Positions 19,216 through 28,407 of a stretch of DNA of 48,684 nucleotides are shown here, one piece after another. Origin of the DNA: an uncultured bacterium (GTDB taxonomy: Bacteria > Acidobacteriota > Thermoanaerobaculia > Thermoanaerobaculales > Thermoanaerobaculaceae). The stretch covers positions 1 through 48,684 of the forward strand of contig CALEVZ010000051.1 of assembly GCA_937924755.1 (NCBI GenBank), written 5' to 3'. Position numbers and translations under genes: made by a program. The notes below the pieces were generated by a model that saw only the letters and a list, made by a program, of their open reading frames with translations, had not been told where the DNA came from and made no database searches. The stretch's first letter is position 1; each line of letters opens with the position of its first letter.

Positions 19216-20682
19216 TTGGAACCCATCGAGGTGCTGCGCGCCCACCGCCGGGCCAAGCTGGAGGAGTTGCGCAGGCGGGGGGTGGACCCCTATCCGACTC
19301 GCTTTCCCGTGGATGGGCGAGTGAGCGAGGTGGCCGGCCGCTTTGCCGCCCTCTCGGGGGAGGAACTTGACCGGGAGGCGCCGGGGGTCCGCGTCGCCGG
19401 GCGGGTGACGGCACTGCGTCGACACGGCAAGACGGCCTTCGTGGACCTTTCCGACGGTGATGGCCGGCTGCAGGCGTACTTCAAGCGCGATGAGCTGGGT
19501 GAGGAAGGCTTTTCGCTGCTGGACGTCGTTGATCTGGGTGATTTTCTGGGAGTGGAGGGGGTGCTCTTCCGCACCCGCACCGGCGAATTGACGGTGCGGG
19601 CGGCACATCTGCAGTTCCTGGCCAAAGCGCTGCAGCCGTGGCCCGAAAAGTGGCACGGCATTACCGACCGGGAGCTGCGAGCTCGCCAGCGCTACCTGGA
19701 TCTGGCCACCAACCCGGAGGCGCGCCGGGTTTTCAAGGTGCGGGCGGCGGTGGTGACGGCGATCCGGCGCTTCCTCGAAGGGCGGGGGTTTCTCGAGGTG
19801 GAGACGCCAATGATGCACCCCATCCCCGGCGGTGCCACCGCCCGGCCCTTCGTGACCCACCACAACACCCTGGACATGCAGCTGTTCCTGCGCATCGCTC
19901 CGGAGCTGTACTTGAAGCGATTGGTGGTGGGGGGGTTCGAGCGGGTTTTCGAGATCAACCGCAACTTCCGCAACGAGGGGATCTCCACCCAGCACAACCC
20001 CGAGTTCACCATGTTGGAGTTCTACTGGGCCTACGCCACCTACCGGGAGCTGATGGACCTCACCGAGGAGCTCATTACCGACGTGGCACGGGAGGTGGTG
20101 GGGAGCTTGCGGATACCCCGGGGGGACGGGTGGGTGGACCTGACCCCGCCCTGGCGCCGGTTGACCATGCGGGAGGCGGTGCTCGGCTCCTCGTCTCTGG
20201 AGGCTGCCGACCTCGATGACCGCCCGGGTCTGGAGCGCGCTGCCGCCGGGCTGGGGGTGGCGAACGCCCAGCGGCTGTCCTCGGGCAAGCTCCTCGCCGA
20301 GATCTTCGAGGCCACCGCCGAGCGCAACCTGCTGGACCCCACCTTCATCACCGATTTTCCCGCCGATATTTCCCCGCTGGCCAAGCGCAAACCGGCCGAG
20401 CCTCACCTGGTGGAGCGGTTCGAGCTGTACATCGCCGGCATGGAGGTGGCCAACGCCTTCTCCGAGCTCAACGATCCGGACGATCAGCGGGCCCGGTTCG
20501 AGGAGCAGGTGCGGGTGGGGGGTGGGGTGGTCGACGAGGACTACTTGCTCGCCCTGGAGCACGGCATGCCCCCCACCGCCGGCGAAGGCATCGGCATCGA
20601 TCGCCTGGTCATGCTCCTCACCGACAGCGCCTCGATTCGAGACGTCATCCTTTTTCCGCTGCTGCGTCCCCGCGAGGGGTAG
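19216..20682 (+). CDS. lysS: Lysyl-tRNA synthetase, class II
   Basis: A 488-aa class II LysRS that charges tRNA-Lys with lysine. The N-terminal OB-fold anticodon-binding domain includes VAGRVTALRRHGKTAFVDL (about residues 60-78). The class II core has motif 2 FEINRNFRNEGIS, with HNPEFTMLEFYWAY after it. Motif 3 is GEGIGIDRLVMLLTD, and SIRDVILFP is the standard ending. The length is typical. The start is TTG at 19216, supported by GGAGGAGGG five bases upstream; the first in-frame ATG lies far inside the OB fold. It is the first gene of a plus-strand run continuing into lolC, lolD and bamA. Confidence 0.97.
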   Translation: MEPIEVLRAHRRAKLEELRRRGVDPYPTRFPVDGRVSEVAGRFAALSGEELDREAPGVRVAGRVTALRRHGKTAFVDLSDGDGRLQAYFKRDELGEEGFSLLDVVDLGDFLGVEGVLFRTRTGELTVRAAHLQFLAKALQPWPEKWHGITDRELRARQRYLDLATNPEARRVFKVRAAVVTAIRRFLEGRGFLEVETPMMHPIPGGATARPFVTHHNTLDMQLFLRIAPELYLKRLVVGGFERVFEINRNFRNEGISTQHNPEFTMLEFYWAYATYRELMDLTEELITDVAREVVGSLRIPRGDGWVDLTPPWRRLTMREAVLGSSSLEAADLDDRPGLERAAAGLGVANAQRLSSGKLLAEIFEATAERNLLDPTFITDFPADISPLAKRKPAEPHLVERFELYIAGMEVANAFSELNDPDDQRARFEEQVRVGGGVVDEDYLLALEHGMPPTAGEGIGIDRLVMLLTDSASIRDVILFPLLRPREG

Positions 20683-20805
20683 CATGGGCTATCTCGCCCC
20701 CGGCGCCCCCCATCTGCTCCTGCCGGAGGTATCTGACCGGCAGCGCCCTGCTCTCACCCCCGGCGCAAGGGCCGCTGGTGGTCAGCCCTGTGCCTGGTCC
20801 TTTCC

Positions 20806-21948
20806 ATGTCGGCGGTAACCCTCCTCACCGGTCGCTGGCTGCTGGCTCTGCGCCGCCGCACCCACGTCGCCACCGTGAGCGCCATTTCCCTCGTCGCCAT
20901 GGCGTTGGGCGCCACCGCCCTGGTGGTCACCCTGGCCTTGCTGGAGGGTTTTCAGCACACCATCCGCACCCAGTTGGAGCGGGGGGGAGTCCACGCGCGG
21001 CTGGTTCCCGCCCAGGGCAGCGAGTTGCCCGGCGGCAACTGGCTCGAAAAACTGCGGCGGCGGCACCCGGACCTCGAGATGGAGGAGGTACGCAGCACGG
21101 CGGTGTGGTGCCTATCTGGCGGATCGGCGGTGCCCGCGGAGCTGGAGATTGTGAGCGGACTACATCGGGTCGAGGTGAACCGCGTCCTGGCCGCCCGGCT
21201 GGGGGTAGGTCCGGGGAGCGAGCTGGTGCTGGCCTCGCCCCACCTGGTGTTGACTCCTCTGGGACCAATGCCGTTGCGGCGGCGCTTGGAGGTGGAGGTG
21301 GTGCGGGAGGGGCGTCCCGGGGAGGAACGGGGGGTGGTGCGGGTGGGCGAGGAGCTGGCCCGGGTGTTTCACGGGGCTGACCGCCGGCCCCAGGCGGTGA
21401 CGCTGCAGGCGAAGCATGGCCGCGATGCCTGGCGGGTGGCATCGATCGTGCAAAAAGATGTACCTGAAGGCGTGGAGGTGGTTTCGTTTCGCGAGCTCAA
21501 TCGACCCCTGCTGGCGGCTCTGGAGCTGGAAAGGGTCATGATCGCCTTCGCGGTGGCGCTGGTGATGGTGGTGGCTGCCCTCAACCTGCTGTGCAACCTG
21601 GCGCTGGTGGCGGCGGAAAAGCGCGCCGATGTGGCCCTGCTGGCCGCCCTGGGACTGCCGCCGCGGGCGATCCATCGCCTCTTCTTAAGTCTAGGGGCAG
21701 GGGTGGGAGTCCTAGGGGGTGCACTGGGCACCGCCGTCGGGGCCGTGCTGGCCGGCGTGCTGGATCGCACCCGGGCCTTGCCCCTGCCGCGGGGGGTTTT
21801 CGTGGTATCGCACGTGCCTTTCCGGGTGGAGCCGGAGGCGGTGGCACTGGTGATGGCGGTGTCCTTCGGCGCAGCCGTGCTCGCCTCGCTGGCGCCGGCC
21901 CGCGCCGCGGCGCGGCGCGATGTGCTGCAGGGGCTTCGCTATGAGTGA
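20806..21948 (+). CDS. lolC: Lipoprotein-releasing ABC transporter permease LolC/LolE-like
   Basis: A 380-aa inner-membrane permease of the FtsX/MacB superfamily. It has an N-terminal transmembrane helix (VATVSAISLVAMALGATALVV), a periplasmic MacB-like domain (about 60-240), then three C-terminal helices: AFAVALVMVVAALNLLCNLAL, LFLSLGAGVGVLGGALGTAVGAVL and AVALVMAVSFGAAVLASL. The last ends in ASLAPARAAARRDVLQGLRYE, a typical family tail. With LolD it should extract lipoproteins from the inner membrane for transfer to LolA. Only one permease is present, so it may act as a homodimer (LolF-like arrangement). The start is ATG 20806 with no good ribosome site. The stop overlaps lolD by 8 bp. Confidence 0.88.
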   Translation: MSAVTLLTGRWLLALRRRTHVATVSAISLVAMALGATALVVTLALLEGFQHTIRTQLERGGVHARLVPAQGSELPGGNWLEKLRRRHPDLEMEEVRSTAVWCLSGGSAVPAELEIVSGLHRVEVNRVLAARLGVGPGSELVLASPHLVLTPLGPMPLRRRLEVEVVREGRPGEERGVVRVGEELARVFHGADRRPQAVTLQAKHGRDAWRVASIVQKDVPEGVEVVSFRELNRPLLAALELERVMIAFAVALVMVVAALNLLCNLALVAAEKRADVALLAALGLPPRAIHRLFLSLGAGVGVLGGALGTAVGAVLAGVLDRTRALPLPRGVFVVSHVPFRVEPEAVALVMAVSFGAAVLASLAPARAAARRDVLQGLRYE

Positions 21949-22633
21949 GCCGGCCGTGCGCGCCAGCGGCCTGGCCAAGGGGTTCGGTGAGGGCGCCACG
22001 CGGGTGGAGGTCCTGCGGGGTTTTGACGTGCAGGTGGAGTCCGGCGAAATGCTTGCCGTGGTGGGGCCTTCCGGGGTGGGCAAGAGTACCCTGCTGCACC
22101 TGCTGGGTCTGCTGGATCGCCCGGACCAGGGCAGCCTGGAGCTGTTTGGCACCGATACCGGCAGGCTGACCGTCGAGGAGCGGGCGCGCTGGCGCAACCG
22201 CCATATCGGCTTTGTCTTCCAGTTTCACGCGCTGCTTCCCGAGTTTACCCTGGCGGAAAACGCCGCCATGCCGCTGCTCATCGCCGGGGTGAAGCGACGC
22301 GAGGCGCTGCACCGCGCGGCGGGGCTACTGGAGCAGGTGGGGCTGGCCTCCCGGGCGAACCACTTCCCCGACCAGCTCTCCGGCGGAGAGCAGCAGCGCG
22401 GAGCGCTGGCCCGGGCGCTGGTGGCCGGGCCTCGCCTGCTGCTCGCCGACGAACCCACCGGCAATCTAGACGCGGCCAACGCGCGGGCGGTGTTCGGGTT
22501 GCTCCGCCAGCTGCATTTGAGCCGTCAGCTCACCAGTGTTATCGTGACCCACAACGAGGCCCTGGCCGGGCAGTGCGATCGCATCCTGTCCATGGCCAGG
22601 GTCGACGTAAGCGGGAGAGGAGTACGTTCGTGA
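21941..22633 (+). CDS. lolD: Lipoprotein-releasing ABC transporter ATPase LolD
   Basis: A 230-aa ABC ATPase. Walker A GPSGVGKST, Q-loop FVFQFHALLPEFT, signature LSGGEQQRGALARAL, Walker B LLLADEPTGNLD and H-loop VIVTHNE are all intact. The FHALLPEFTLAENAAMPL stretch is characteristic of LolD. It starts at ATG 21941 inside the end of lolC (8-bp overlap), so the two are translationally coupled. It powers release of lipoproteins from the cytoplasmic membrane. bamA follows 76 bp later, grouping outer-membrane biogenesis genes. Confidence 0.93.
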   Translation: MSEPAVRASGLAKGFGEGATRVEVLRGFDVQVESGEMLAVVGPSGVGKSTLLHLLGLLDRPDQGSLELFGTDTGRLTVEERARWRNRHIGFVFQFHALLPEFTLAENAAMPLLIAGVKRREALHRAAGLLEQVGLASRANHFPDQLSGGEQQRGALARALVAGPRLLLADEPTGNLDAANARAVFGLLRQLHLSRQLTSVIVTHNEALAGQCDRILSMARVDVSGRGVRS

Positions 22634-22709
22634 TCGGTCGAGCGCCGAGAAGGTCTGGAGTTGCCTCGAAGCAGGCGAGCCGAGAGGCTGTGGAGGGGAG
22701 TGCGCGGGC

Positions 22710-25112
22710 ATGCTGAGGAGGATCGTGGCGGCCGCCACCCTGCTGGCGGTGGGTGCGGCGGTGGCACAGGAGCGGGCGCCCATCATTTCCGAGGTGGTGG
22801 TCGAGGGCGGTACCACCATTACCGCCGACACCGTCGAGTACTATCTGGGCATTTCGGCCGGCGATCCCTTCGATGCCGAGGCGATCGCCAAGAGCTTCAG
22901 GCGGTTCTGGGAGTCCGGCCTGGTCGAGGATCTGCTGGTCGAGAAGGAAGACGTCGAACCAGGCAAGGTGCGGGTCATCGTGCGGCTGCGCGAGCGCCCC
23001 ATCGTGAAAGAATGGAAGTTTGAAGGTAACAAGAAGTTATCCACCACCACCCTGCGCGAGAAGCTGGACGCCGCCGGCGTGACGCTGCGGCGCAACGTGC
23101 CGCTGCGCATCTCCGAGCTGAACCGGGCCCGCCAGGTCCTCGCCGAGGCCTACGCCGCCGACGGCTATGCCTCGGCGGTGATCGTGCCCGAAATCTCCGA
23201 CGAGGCCGGCCACCTGCGCACCGTCACCTTTCGCATCGACGAGGGCGGCAAGGTGCGCATCGGACGCATCTTCTTCGACGGCAACGAACGCTTCAGCGAC
23301 TGGCGTCTGCGCCGGGCCTTGAAGAAGACCAAACAGAAATCGCTATTGCGCCCCTTCGGCAAGAAGCTCATCTGGTCGCGGGAGAACTGGGGCGAGGACT
23401 CGGAGAACCTGAAGAAGTTCTACCTCAACCGGGGCTACAAGGACATCGTCGTGGGCGAGCCGCGTACCGAGTTGGTGGCGCGTCGACCGGAGGCGGAAAC
23501 CCAGAAGAAGAAGAAATTCGCCACCCTGGTCACCATTCCGGTGCAGGAGGGGGGGCAGTTCCGCATGGGGCAGCTGTCCCTCTCCGGCGCCACCGTGTTC
23601 GAGAACGACAAGCTGCTGAGCCTGTACGAGACGCGCCCGGGCAAGGTGTACAACCACTCGCGCATCGAGGCGGGCAACGAGGCGGTGCGCACGTTGTACA
23701 ACTCGCGCGGGTACATCTACGCCTACACCAACCAGGTGCTGCAGAACGGCGCTGAGCCCGACGTGGTGGATGTGACGGTGAAGATCTACGAAGGGGACCG
23801 CTATCGCCTCGGAAGGCTGGAGTTCACCGGCAACACCAAGACCCAAGAGAAGGTGCTGCGGCGGGAGTTTCGCCTCTTCGAGGGCGACTGGATGAACATG
23901 ACCGCCTTCCGCCGCTCGGTATTCAAGGTGAATCAGCTCGGCTACTTCAAGCTCGCCGAGGACCCTCTGGAGTTCAAGTTCGACGACCAGGCCAAGCTGG
24001 TTGATGTCACCATCAAGGGGCAGGAGGTGGGTCGCACCGACATCCAGTTCGGTGCCGGCTACTCCGAGCTGGATCACTTCTTCTTCCAGTTCATGTTCAA
24101 CACCCGCAACTTCATGGGGCGGGGCGAGACGCTCGGGGTGTCCCTGTCCTCCGGCCGGCGCGCCGATTCGTACTCCATCACCTTCTCCGAGCCGTACTTT
24201 CTCGAACGCCGCATGGTCATCGGCGGTTCCATCTTCAAGCAGAAGCTCGACCTCACCACCTACCTGCAAGATCGCAAGGGGCTCACCGCCCTTTGGGGAG
24301 TGTCGGTGGGCGATTTCAGTCAGATGACCTTCCTCTACGCCTACGATGACACCGTGGCCAGGGAGGTGGTGACCCGTCTCATCACCCCCGATTTTCCCAA
24401 TCCGCCGCCGCGCCGCCGCCCGTTGCCGCCGCCCTACAAGGACATGCCCTTTGCCGAGACGTACTTCGCCACCTTCGCGGGGGTGACCTCGTCGGTGACG
24501 CCGGCGTTCTTCATCGACTCCCGCGACGATCCCTTCGATCCCAACCAGGGGCTGTCGCTGTCCACCCGACTGAAGGTAGCCGGTGGCATTCTCGGCGGCG
24601 AGTTCGACTACGTCCGCCCAGAGGCGGCGGTGGCGTATTTTTACCCCCTGCGACGGCGCTACGTGCTGGCCGCCAATCTCGAAGGCGGGCGGGCGATCCC
24701 CTTTGGCGGCGGCACGCTCCCCTACTGGGAACGCTACCGCATCGGTGGCGAGCGATCCTTGCGCGGCTTCCCCGTGTACCGAGTCTTTCCCCGGGATCGA
24801 ACCTCCGGCGAACCCTTCCTGGCCGAAAACGGCGCGCCCGAGGGGGGCGATCGCTACCTGCAGCTCAACCTGGAGTACCAGATTCGCCTGGGGGGACCAC
24901 TGAAGTTCATCCTGTTCACGGACATCGGCAACAACTGGCACGAAAAGCAAGGGTGGGAGCTGTCCAACTATCGCCACTCGGCGGGGGCCGAGCTGCGCAT
25001 CTTTCTGCCCATCTTCCAGGCTCCCCTCCGGTTCATCTACTCGAAGCCGGTAAAGAAATTCAAGCAAGATCCCTTCGAGAGCTTCACCTTCTCCATCGGG
25101 ACGACGTTTTGA
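22710..25112 (+). CDS. bamA: Outer membrane assembly factor BamA (Omp85)
   Basis: An 800-aa Omp85 protein that inserts beta-barrel proteins into the outer membrane. The signal peptide MLRRIVAAATLLAVGAAVAQ is followed by POTRA repeats to about residue 420 (SEVVVEGGTTITADTVEYYL, KEWKFEGNKKLSTTTLREKL, RIGRIFFDGNERFSD, LGRLEFTGNTKTQEKVLRRE). The C-terminal 16-strand barrel carries the conserved loop-6 region YRIGGERSLRGF (VRGF-like) and ends FTFSIGTTF with the terminal Phe recognised by the BAM machine. Its length is close to E. coli BamA (810 aa). The start is ATG 22710 with GGAGGGG upstream. Context with lolCD supports BamA over TamA. Confidence 0.95.
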   Translation: MLRRIVAAATLLAVGAAVAQERAPIISEVVVEGGTTITADTVEYYLGISAGDPFDAEAIAKSFRRFWESGLVEDLLVEKEDVEPGKVRVIVRLRERPIVKEWKFEGNKKLSTTTLREKLDAAGVTLRRNVPLRISELNRARQVLAEAYAADGYASAVIVPEISDEAGHLRTVTFRIDEGGKVRIGRIFFDGNERFSDWRLRRALKKTKQKSLLRPFGKKLIWSRENWGEDSENLKKFYLNRGYKDIVVGEPRTELVARRPEAETQKKKKFATLVTIPVQEGGQFRMGQLSLSGATVFENDKLLSLYETRPGKVYNHSRIEAGNEAVRTLYNSRGYIYAYTNQVLQNGAEPDVVDVTVKIYEGDRYRLGRLEFTGNTKTQEKVLRREFRLFEGDWMNMTAFRRSVFKVNQLGYFKLAEDPLEFKFDDQAKLVDVTIKGQEVGRTDIQFGAGYSELDHFFFQFMFNTRNFMGRGETLGVSLSSGRRADSYSITFSEPYFLERRMVIGGSIFKQKLDLTTYLQDRKGLTALWGVSVGDFSQMTFLYAYDDTVAREVVTRLITPDFPNPPPRRRPLPPPYKDMPFAETYFATFAGVTSSVTPAFFIDSRDDPFDPNQGLSLSTRLKVAGGILGGEFDYVRPEAAVAYFYPLRRRYVLAANLEGGRAIPFGGGTLPYWERYRIGGERSLRGFPVYRVFPRDRTSGEPFLAENGAPEGGDRYLQLNLEYQIRLGGPLKFILFTDIGNNWHEKQGWELSNYRHSAGAELRIFLPIFQAPLRFIYSKPVKKFKQDPFESFTFSIGTTF

Positions 25113-25870
25113 ACGCCCCCCGCACGCCCGAGAAGGCCCCACCGCTCACCGCCCCGCCGGCCGGCGGCGCCTACTGGCGCAGCGAGGAGGAGCGCATCGC
25201 CCTCACCCGTCGCCTGTTCGACGACACCGCCGTGGACTACGACCGCATCGAGAAGTTCATTGGCTTCGGCTCAGGCTCCTGGTATCGGCGGCAGGCGCTG
25301 TTGCGCGCCGGCTTGAAGGAAGGGATGCGGGTGCTGGATGTGGCGGCGGGAACCGGGTTGGTCACCCGCGAGGCCGTGCGGGTAGTGGGCAATCCCGCCC
25401 TGGTGTGGGCCCTCGACCCCTCCCCCGGGATGCTGGCCGAGGCGCGGCGCATCCTCGCCGTTCCCACGCTGCTGGCCCTGGGTGAGGCCATACCCTGCCG
25501 CGACGGGCAGTTTGACTTCCTCGCCATGGGCTACGCCCTGCGCCACCTGGCCGACCTCGAGGTGGTGTTCGCCGAGTTCCGTCGCGTGCTCACCCCTGGG
25601 GGGCGCCTGTGCCTGCTGGAAATCACCAAGCCGGCAAGCCGCATCGGCACCGCGCTGCTGAAAGCGTACATGCGCAACTTCGTGCCCCTAGCCGCTCGCC
25701 TCCTCGCCCGGCGGCGCGACACCCCCCTGCTGTGGCGCTACTACTGGGACACCATCGCCGCCTGCGTGCCCCCCGATGCCGTTCTCGACGCCCTGCGCCG
25801 GGTCGGCTTCGCGGAGGTCTCGCGCTACGTGGAGCTGGGCATCTTCTCCGAGTACACCGCCACCCGCTGA
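25109..25870 (+). CDS. UbiE/MenG-type SAM-dependent methyltransferase
   Basis: A class I methyltransferase of about 253 aa. Motif I is VLDVAAGTGLVTREA, followed by VWALDPSPGMLAEAR, GEAIPCRDGQFDF, MGYALRHLADLEVVFAEF and VLTPGGRLCLLEITKP. These match the UbiE/COQ5 family that C-methylates quinone precursors (ubiquinone or menaquinone). The best start is TTG 25109, overlapping the bamA stop (TTGA), though no strong ribosome site is seen. The C-terminal 183 bp overlap the convergent YihY-like gene. Whether the product is a quinone methyltransferase or another lipid methyltransferase cannot be fixed. Confidence 0.8.
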   Translation: MNAPRTPEKAPPLTAPPAGGAYWRSEEERIALTRRLFDDTAVDYDRIEKFIGFGSGSWYRRQALLRAGLKEGMRVLDVAAGTGLVTREAVRVVGNPALVWALDPSPGMLAEARRILAVPTLLALGEAIPCRDGQFDFLAMGYALRHLADLEVVFAEFRRVLTPGGRLCLLEITKPASRIGTALLKAYMRNFVPLAARLLARRRDTPLLWRYYWDTIAACVPPDAVLDALRRVGFAEVSRYVELGIFSEYTATR

Positions 25871-26674
25871 GGCGAGGGTGGCCGCTGCGGCCACTGGTCG
25901 GCCGACCACCCAGGAGGCCTCGGCGCCGAGCAACACGGCGAACCAGAAGAGAAAGAGAGAAACGAGGAAGAACAGCACGATGGCCAGGGAGCCGTACACC
26001 ACGTTGAGCCCGGTGGCCAGATCCAGATAGACCTGGAACCCGAGGTGGATGAGAGTCAGCGCCGCGGCGGCGACCGCCGCGCCGGCGGCGACGGCGCGCC
26101 AGGGCACGTGGGCGTGGGGCACCCAGCGGTACAGCGCCGCCAGCACCAAAAAAGCAAACAGCGCCGGCAAGGGGCGAGTGAAGGGAGTGAGGGCGCGCAG
26201 GGTCGGGTGGCTCTGTAGCCAATACAGGAAGGAGAAGAGCGCCGCCAGCAGCAGCGGACCCCACACCAGCACCGCCAGAAAGGAGGCCACCCGCCAGCGC
26301 AGCTTGCGCCGCGCCGGTACCCCCCAGATGGAATTCATCACCTCTTCGATCTGGAAGAAGGCGTTGAAGGTGACCAGCGCCGAGAGGAGGATGGCCACCC
26401 AGCCCAGGGAGACGGCGCGCTCGGCGAAGGTCGCGAGGGTGGCGGTCACCTGCTGGGAGGAGAAGGGGAAGACGGCGGCGATGGCGGTGACGATGAGCTC
26501 GGCGCGCTGCGGCTGCACCCGCGCCACCAGGGCGAGGGCGACGGTGAGCAGGGGCACCAGGGAGAGCAGAGTGGTGTAGGCCAAGGCCGCGGCGCGCAGA
26601 AGGAGCTGGTCGCGGTGCTGGGCGCGGATCAGCTCGGCCAAAAATTGCCCCAACGCGGTCGCCACCTTCCTCAA
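25688..26674 (-). CDS. YihY/virulence factor BrkB family membrane protein
   Basis: A polytopic inner-membrane protein of the YihY/BrkB (old RBN) family, function not settled. Conserved features include LRAAALAYTTLLSLVPLLTV, NAFFQIEEVMNSIWGV, WRVASFLAVLVWGPLLLAAL and LNVVYGSLAIVLFFLVSLF, with FWFAVLLGAEASWV after it. The start is probably TTG at 26674: it overlaps the MBL gene stop (TTGA) and has AGAGGAGAAGG at normal distance. An ATG at 26716 is the alternative. The recognisable family part ends near VVGRPVAAAATLASAG (about 25880). The last 60 or so codons run antisense to the methyltransferase gene and are probably a non-homologous extension created by loss of the original stop. Confidence 0.85.
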   Translation of the reverse strand: MRKVATALGQFLAELIRAQHRDQLLLRAAALAYTTLLSLVPLLTVALALVARVQPQRAELIVTAIAAVFPFSSQQVTATLATFAERAVSLGWVAILLSALVTFNAFFQIEEVMNSIWGVPARRKLRWRVASFLAVLVWGPLLLAALFSFLYWLQSHPTLRALTPFTRPLPALFAFLVLAALYRWVPHAHVPWRAVAAGAAVAAAALTLIHLGFQVYLDLATGLNVVYGSLAIVLFFLVSLFLFWFAVLLGAEASWVVGRPVAAAATLASAGGGVLGEDAQLHVARDLREADPAQGVENGIGGHAGGDGVPVVAPQQGGVAPPGEEASG

Positions 26675-28062
26675 AGCTCGACCTTCTCCTCTAGCGTCGG
26701 CACCTGGCATGCCCACCGGAACCTATCTTCGAGCCGTGCGGCGAACGCCTGGGAGGCGGGCGGCTCGCCGTGGGTCACGAAGACCTGCCGGGGGCTGGTC
26801 TCCGTACGGCTCAACCAGATGGTGAGCTCGTCGGCGTCGGCGTGGGCCGACAGCGAGCTCAGGCGCAGGATGCGGGCTGCCACTGGCACCATTTCCCCGA
26901 AGATCTTGAGCTCCTTTTCGCCGTCGATCAGGCGCCGGCCGCGCGTGCCCTCCGCTTGGTAGCCGGCGAAGAGCACGGTGGTCGAGGGATCGCCCAGGCG
27001 GTGGCGAAGGTGATGGAGGATGCGGCCGCCAGTGGCCATGCCCGAAGCCGAAATGATAATCGCGGGCCCGCGGAGGCTGTTCAGGTGCTTGGATTCCTGG
27101 ATCGTGCCGATGATGGTGAGGTTCGGCGGCGAGAAGGGATCAACCCCGTCACGCAGCAGCTCGCGCGCCTCGGCGTCGTGCTCGCTCAGGCACTGGCGGT
27201 AGATCTGGGTGGCCTCCCGCGCCATGGGAGAGTCGAGAAAGACAGGCAGCGGTTCGACGGCGCCCTCGGTGATGAGCTCGCGCAGGAAGTACAGCAGCTC
27301 CTGGGTCCGGTCGATGGCGAAGGCGGGGATGAGCAGGACGCCGCGATCCCGCTGCACCTCGCGAACGATCTCGGCCAACTGTTCGCGCGGGTCGGCGGGG
27401 TCGTGCAAACGGTCCCCGTAGGTGGACTCCACCACCAGATAGGTCGACCCGGGATAGTCCTCTGGTGGCCGCAGCACCGGCACGTCGTAGCGGCCCACGT
27501 CGCCGGAGAAGAAAATCGTGACTCGCTCCCCCCCCGCCACCTTGACCGCCAGCTCCACGGCGGCGGCGCCCAGGATGTGGCCCTGGCGGCGGAAGGTGAC
27601 CTCGAAGCCGGGGAAGAAGGTGAACCGCTCTCCGAAGGGCTTGCCCTCGACGGTGTCCACGGCGGCGTGGGCGTCACGGACGTCGAAGAGGGGAAGCGCC
27701 GGGCTGTGCTTGGACGAGCCCACCTTGTTGGCGAAGCGCGCCTCCTCTTCCTGCAGGCGGGCAGCATCGGGGAGGACTACCTGCAGCAGCCGCCGGGTGG
27801 GAGCGGTGGCCAGGGTGGGGCCGCGGAAGCCGTCCCGCACCAGGCGGGGGAGGTAACCGGCGTGGTCCACGTGGGCATGGGTGAGAATGACAGCATCCAG
27901 AGTGGCTGGCTCGGTGGGCAGACGCTGCCAGTTCCGCAGGCGCAGCTCCTTGCGCCCCTGGAACAGACCGGCGTCAACGAGGATGCGGCGACCGTGCGCC
28001 TCGATGAGATACCGCGATCCGGTGACCGTGCCTGCCGCGCCGAGAAAGGTGAGAGTGGGCAT
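26671..28062 (-). CDS. MBL-fold RNA-processing exonuclease-type protein (beta-CASP/RMMBL)
   Basis: A 463-aa metallo-beta-lactamase/beta-CASP protein like bacterial homologues of CPSF-73/Ysh1. Zinc-binding motifs are intact: THAHVDHAG (motif 2), GHILGAAAVEL (motif 3), FSGDVGRYD (motif 4). The beta-CASP part has PAFAIDRTQELL, FLDSPMAREATQIY and IIISASGMATGGRILHHL. The RMMBL end has SSLSAHADADEL and VFVTHGE. Expected activity is zinc-dependent RNA endo/exonuclease in the cytoplasm. Start ATG 28062 is favoured because TATCAT lies six bases upstream and the protein then begins MPTLTFLGAAGTVTGS; an earlier ATG at 28083 adds seven residues. It is coupled to the downstream YihY gene by a 4-bp overlap. 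Confidence 0.92.
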   Translation of the reverse strand: MPTLTFLGAAGTVTGSRYLIEAHGRRILVDAGLFQGRKELRLRNWQRLPTEPATLDAVILTHAHVDHAGYLPRLVRDGFRGPTLATAPTRRLLQVVLPDAARLQEEEARFANKVGSSKHSPALPLFDVRDAHAAVDTVEGKPFGERFTFFPGFEVTFRRQGHILGAAAVELAVKVAGGERVTIFFSGDVGRYDVPVLRPPEDYPGSTYLVVESTYGDRLHDPADPREQLAEIVREVQRDRGVLLIPAFAIDRTQELLYFLRELITEGAVEPLPVFLDSPMAREATQIYRQCLSEHDAEARELLRDGVDPFSPPNLTIIGTIQESKHLNSLRGPAIIISASGMATGGRILHHLRHRLGDPSTTVLFAGYQAEGTRGRRLIDGEKELKIFGEMVPVAARILRLSSLSAHADADELTIWLSRTETSPRQVFVTHGEPPASQAFAARLEDRFRWACQVPTLEEKVEL

Positions 28063-28068
28063 GGCGGC

Positions 28069-28074
28069 ATGATA
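28069..28074 (-). promoter_or_regulatory. -10-like box (TATCAT) six bases before MBL gene start
   Basis: On the minus strand TATCAT is separated from ATG 28062 by GCCGCC. No Shine-Dalgarno site exists, suggesting a leaderless transcript. No matching -35 box is visible. Confidence 0.4.
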
Positions 28075-28224
28075 GCTGCGCATGTCCCCGAGGCGGGGCG
28101 AAGGACGGAGAATCAGAGGTCGGCAGCTGCCGCCGAGAAACGATCCAACTCCCTCTTCTTGCGGAAGCGTGGTTCCTAGCTGTTGCCAGCCACCAACTAG
28201 GGTAGAGACTCCTCCACCCGCGTC

Positions 28225-28272
28225 GGTGTCCGTGTCCCTGGGTGCGCGGCATCTGGCCCACCCTCATGGACG
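28225..28272. repeat. Dispersed intergenic repeat, copy B
   Basis: This copy matches 16125-16173: GGTGTCCG, CTGGGTGC, TCTGGCCC and CCCTCATGG in the same order. GTG-CCC/TCC-type units continue to about 28350 (GGTGTCGGTGACAGCG, CCGTGCCCGTGACC, TTGTCCGTGTTCGTG). It sits in the divergent gap between the MBL gene (start 28062) and the SDR gene (start 28408); nothing else was found in that 345-bp gap apart from the -10-like boxes. Confidence 0.55.
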
Positions 28273-28395
28273 AGGCGACGTGCCGCGATCGTCCCGGTGT
28301 CGGTGACAGCGTTGGTCTCCGTGCCCGTGACCTTGTCCGTGTTCGTGCTTGGCCCGCCACTACCCGCCGGGCGGGCGCCCTCGCCCGCCCCACTG

Positions 28396-28401
28396 TACAA
28401 T
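28396..28401 (+). promoter_or_regulatory. -10 box (TACAAT) six bases before the SDR start
   Basis: TACAAT followed by CCCAGC and ATG 28408. There is no ribosome binding site before the ATG, so the mRNA is likely leaderless. No clear -35 box precedes it. Confidence 0.5.
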
Positions 28402-28407
28402 CCCAGC

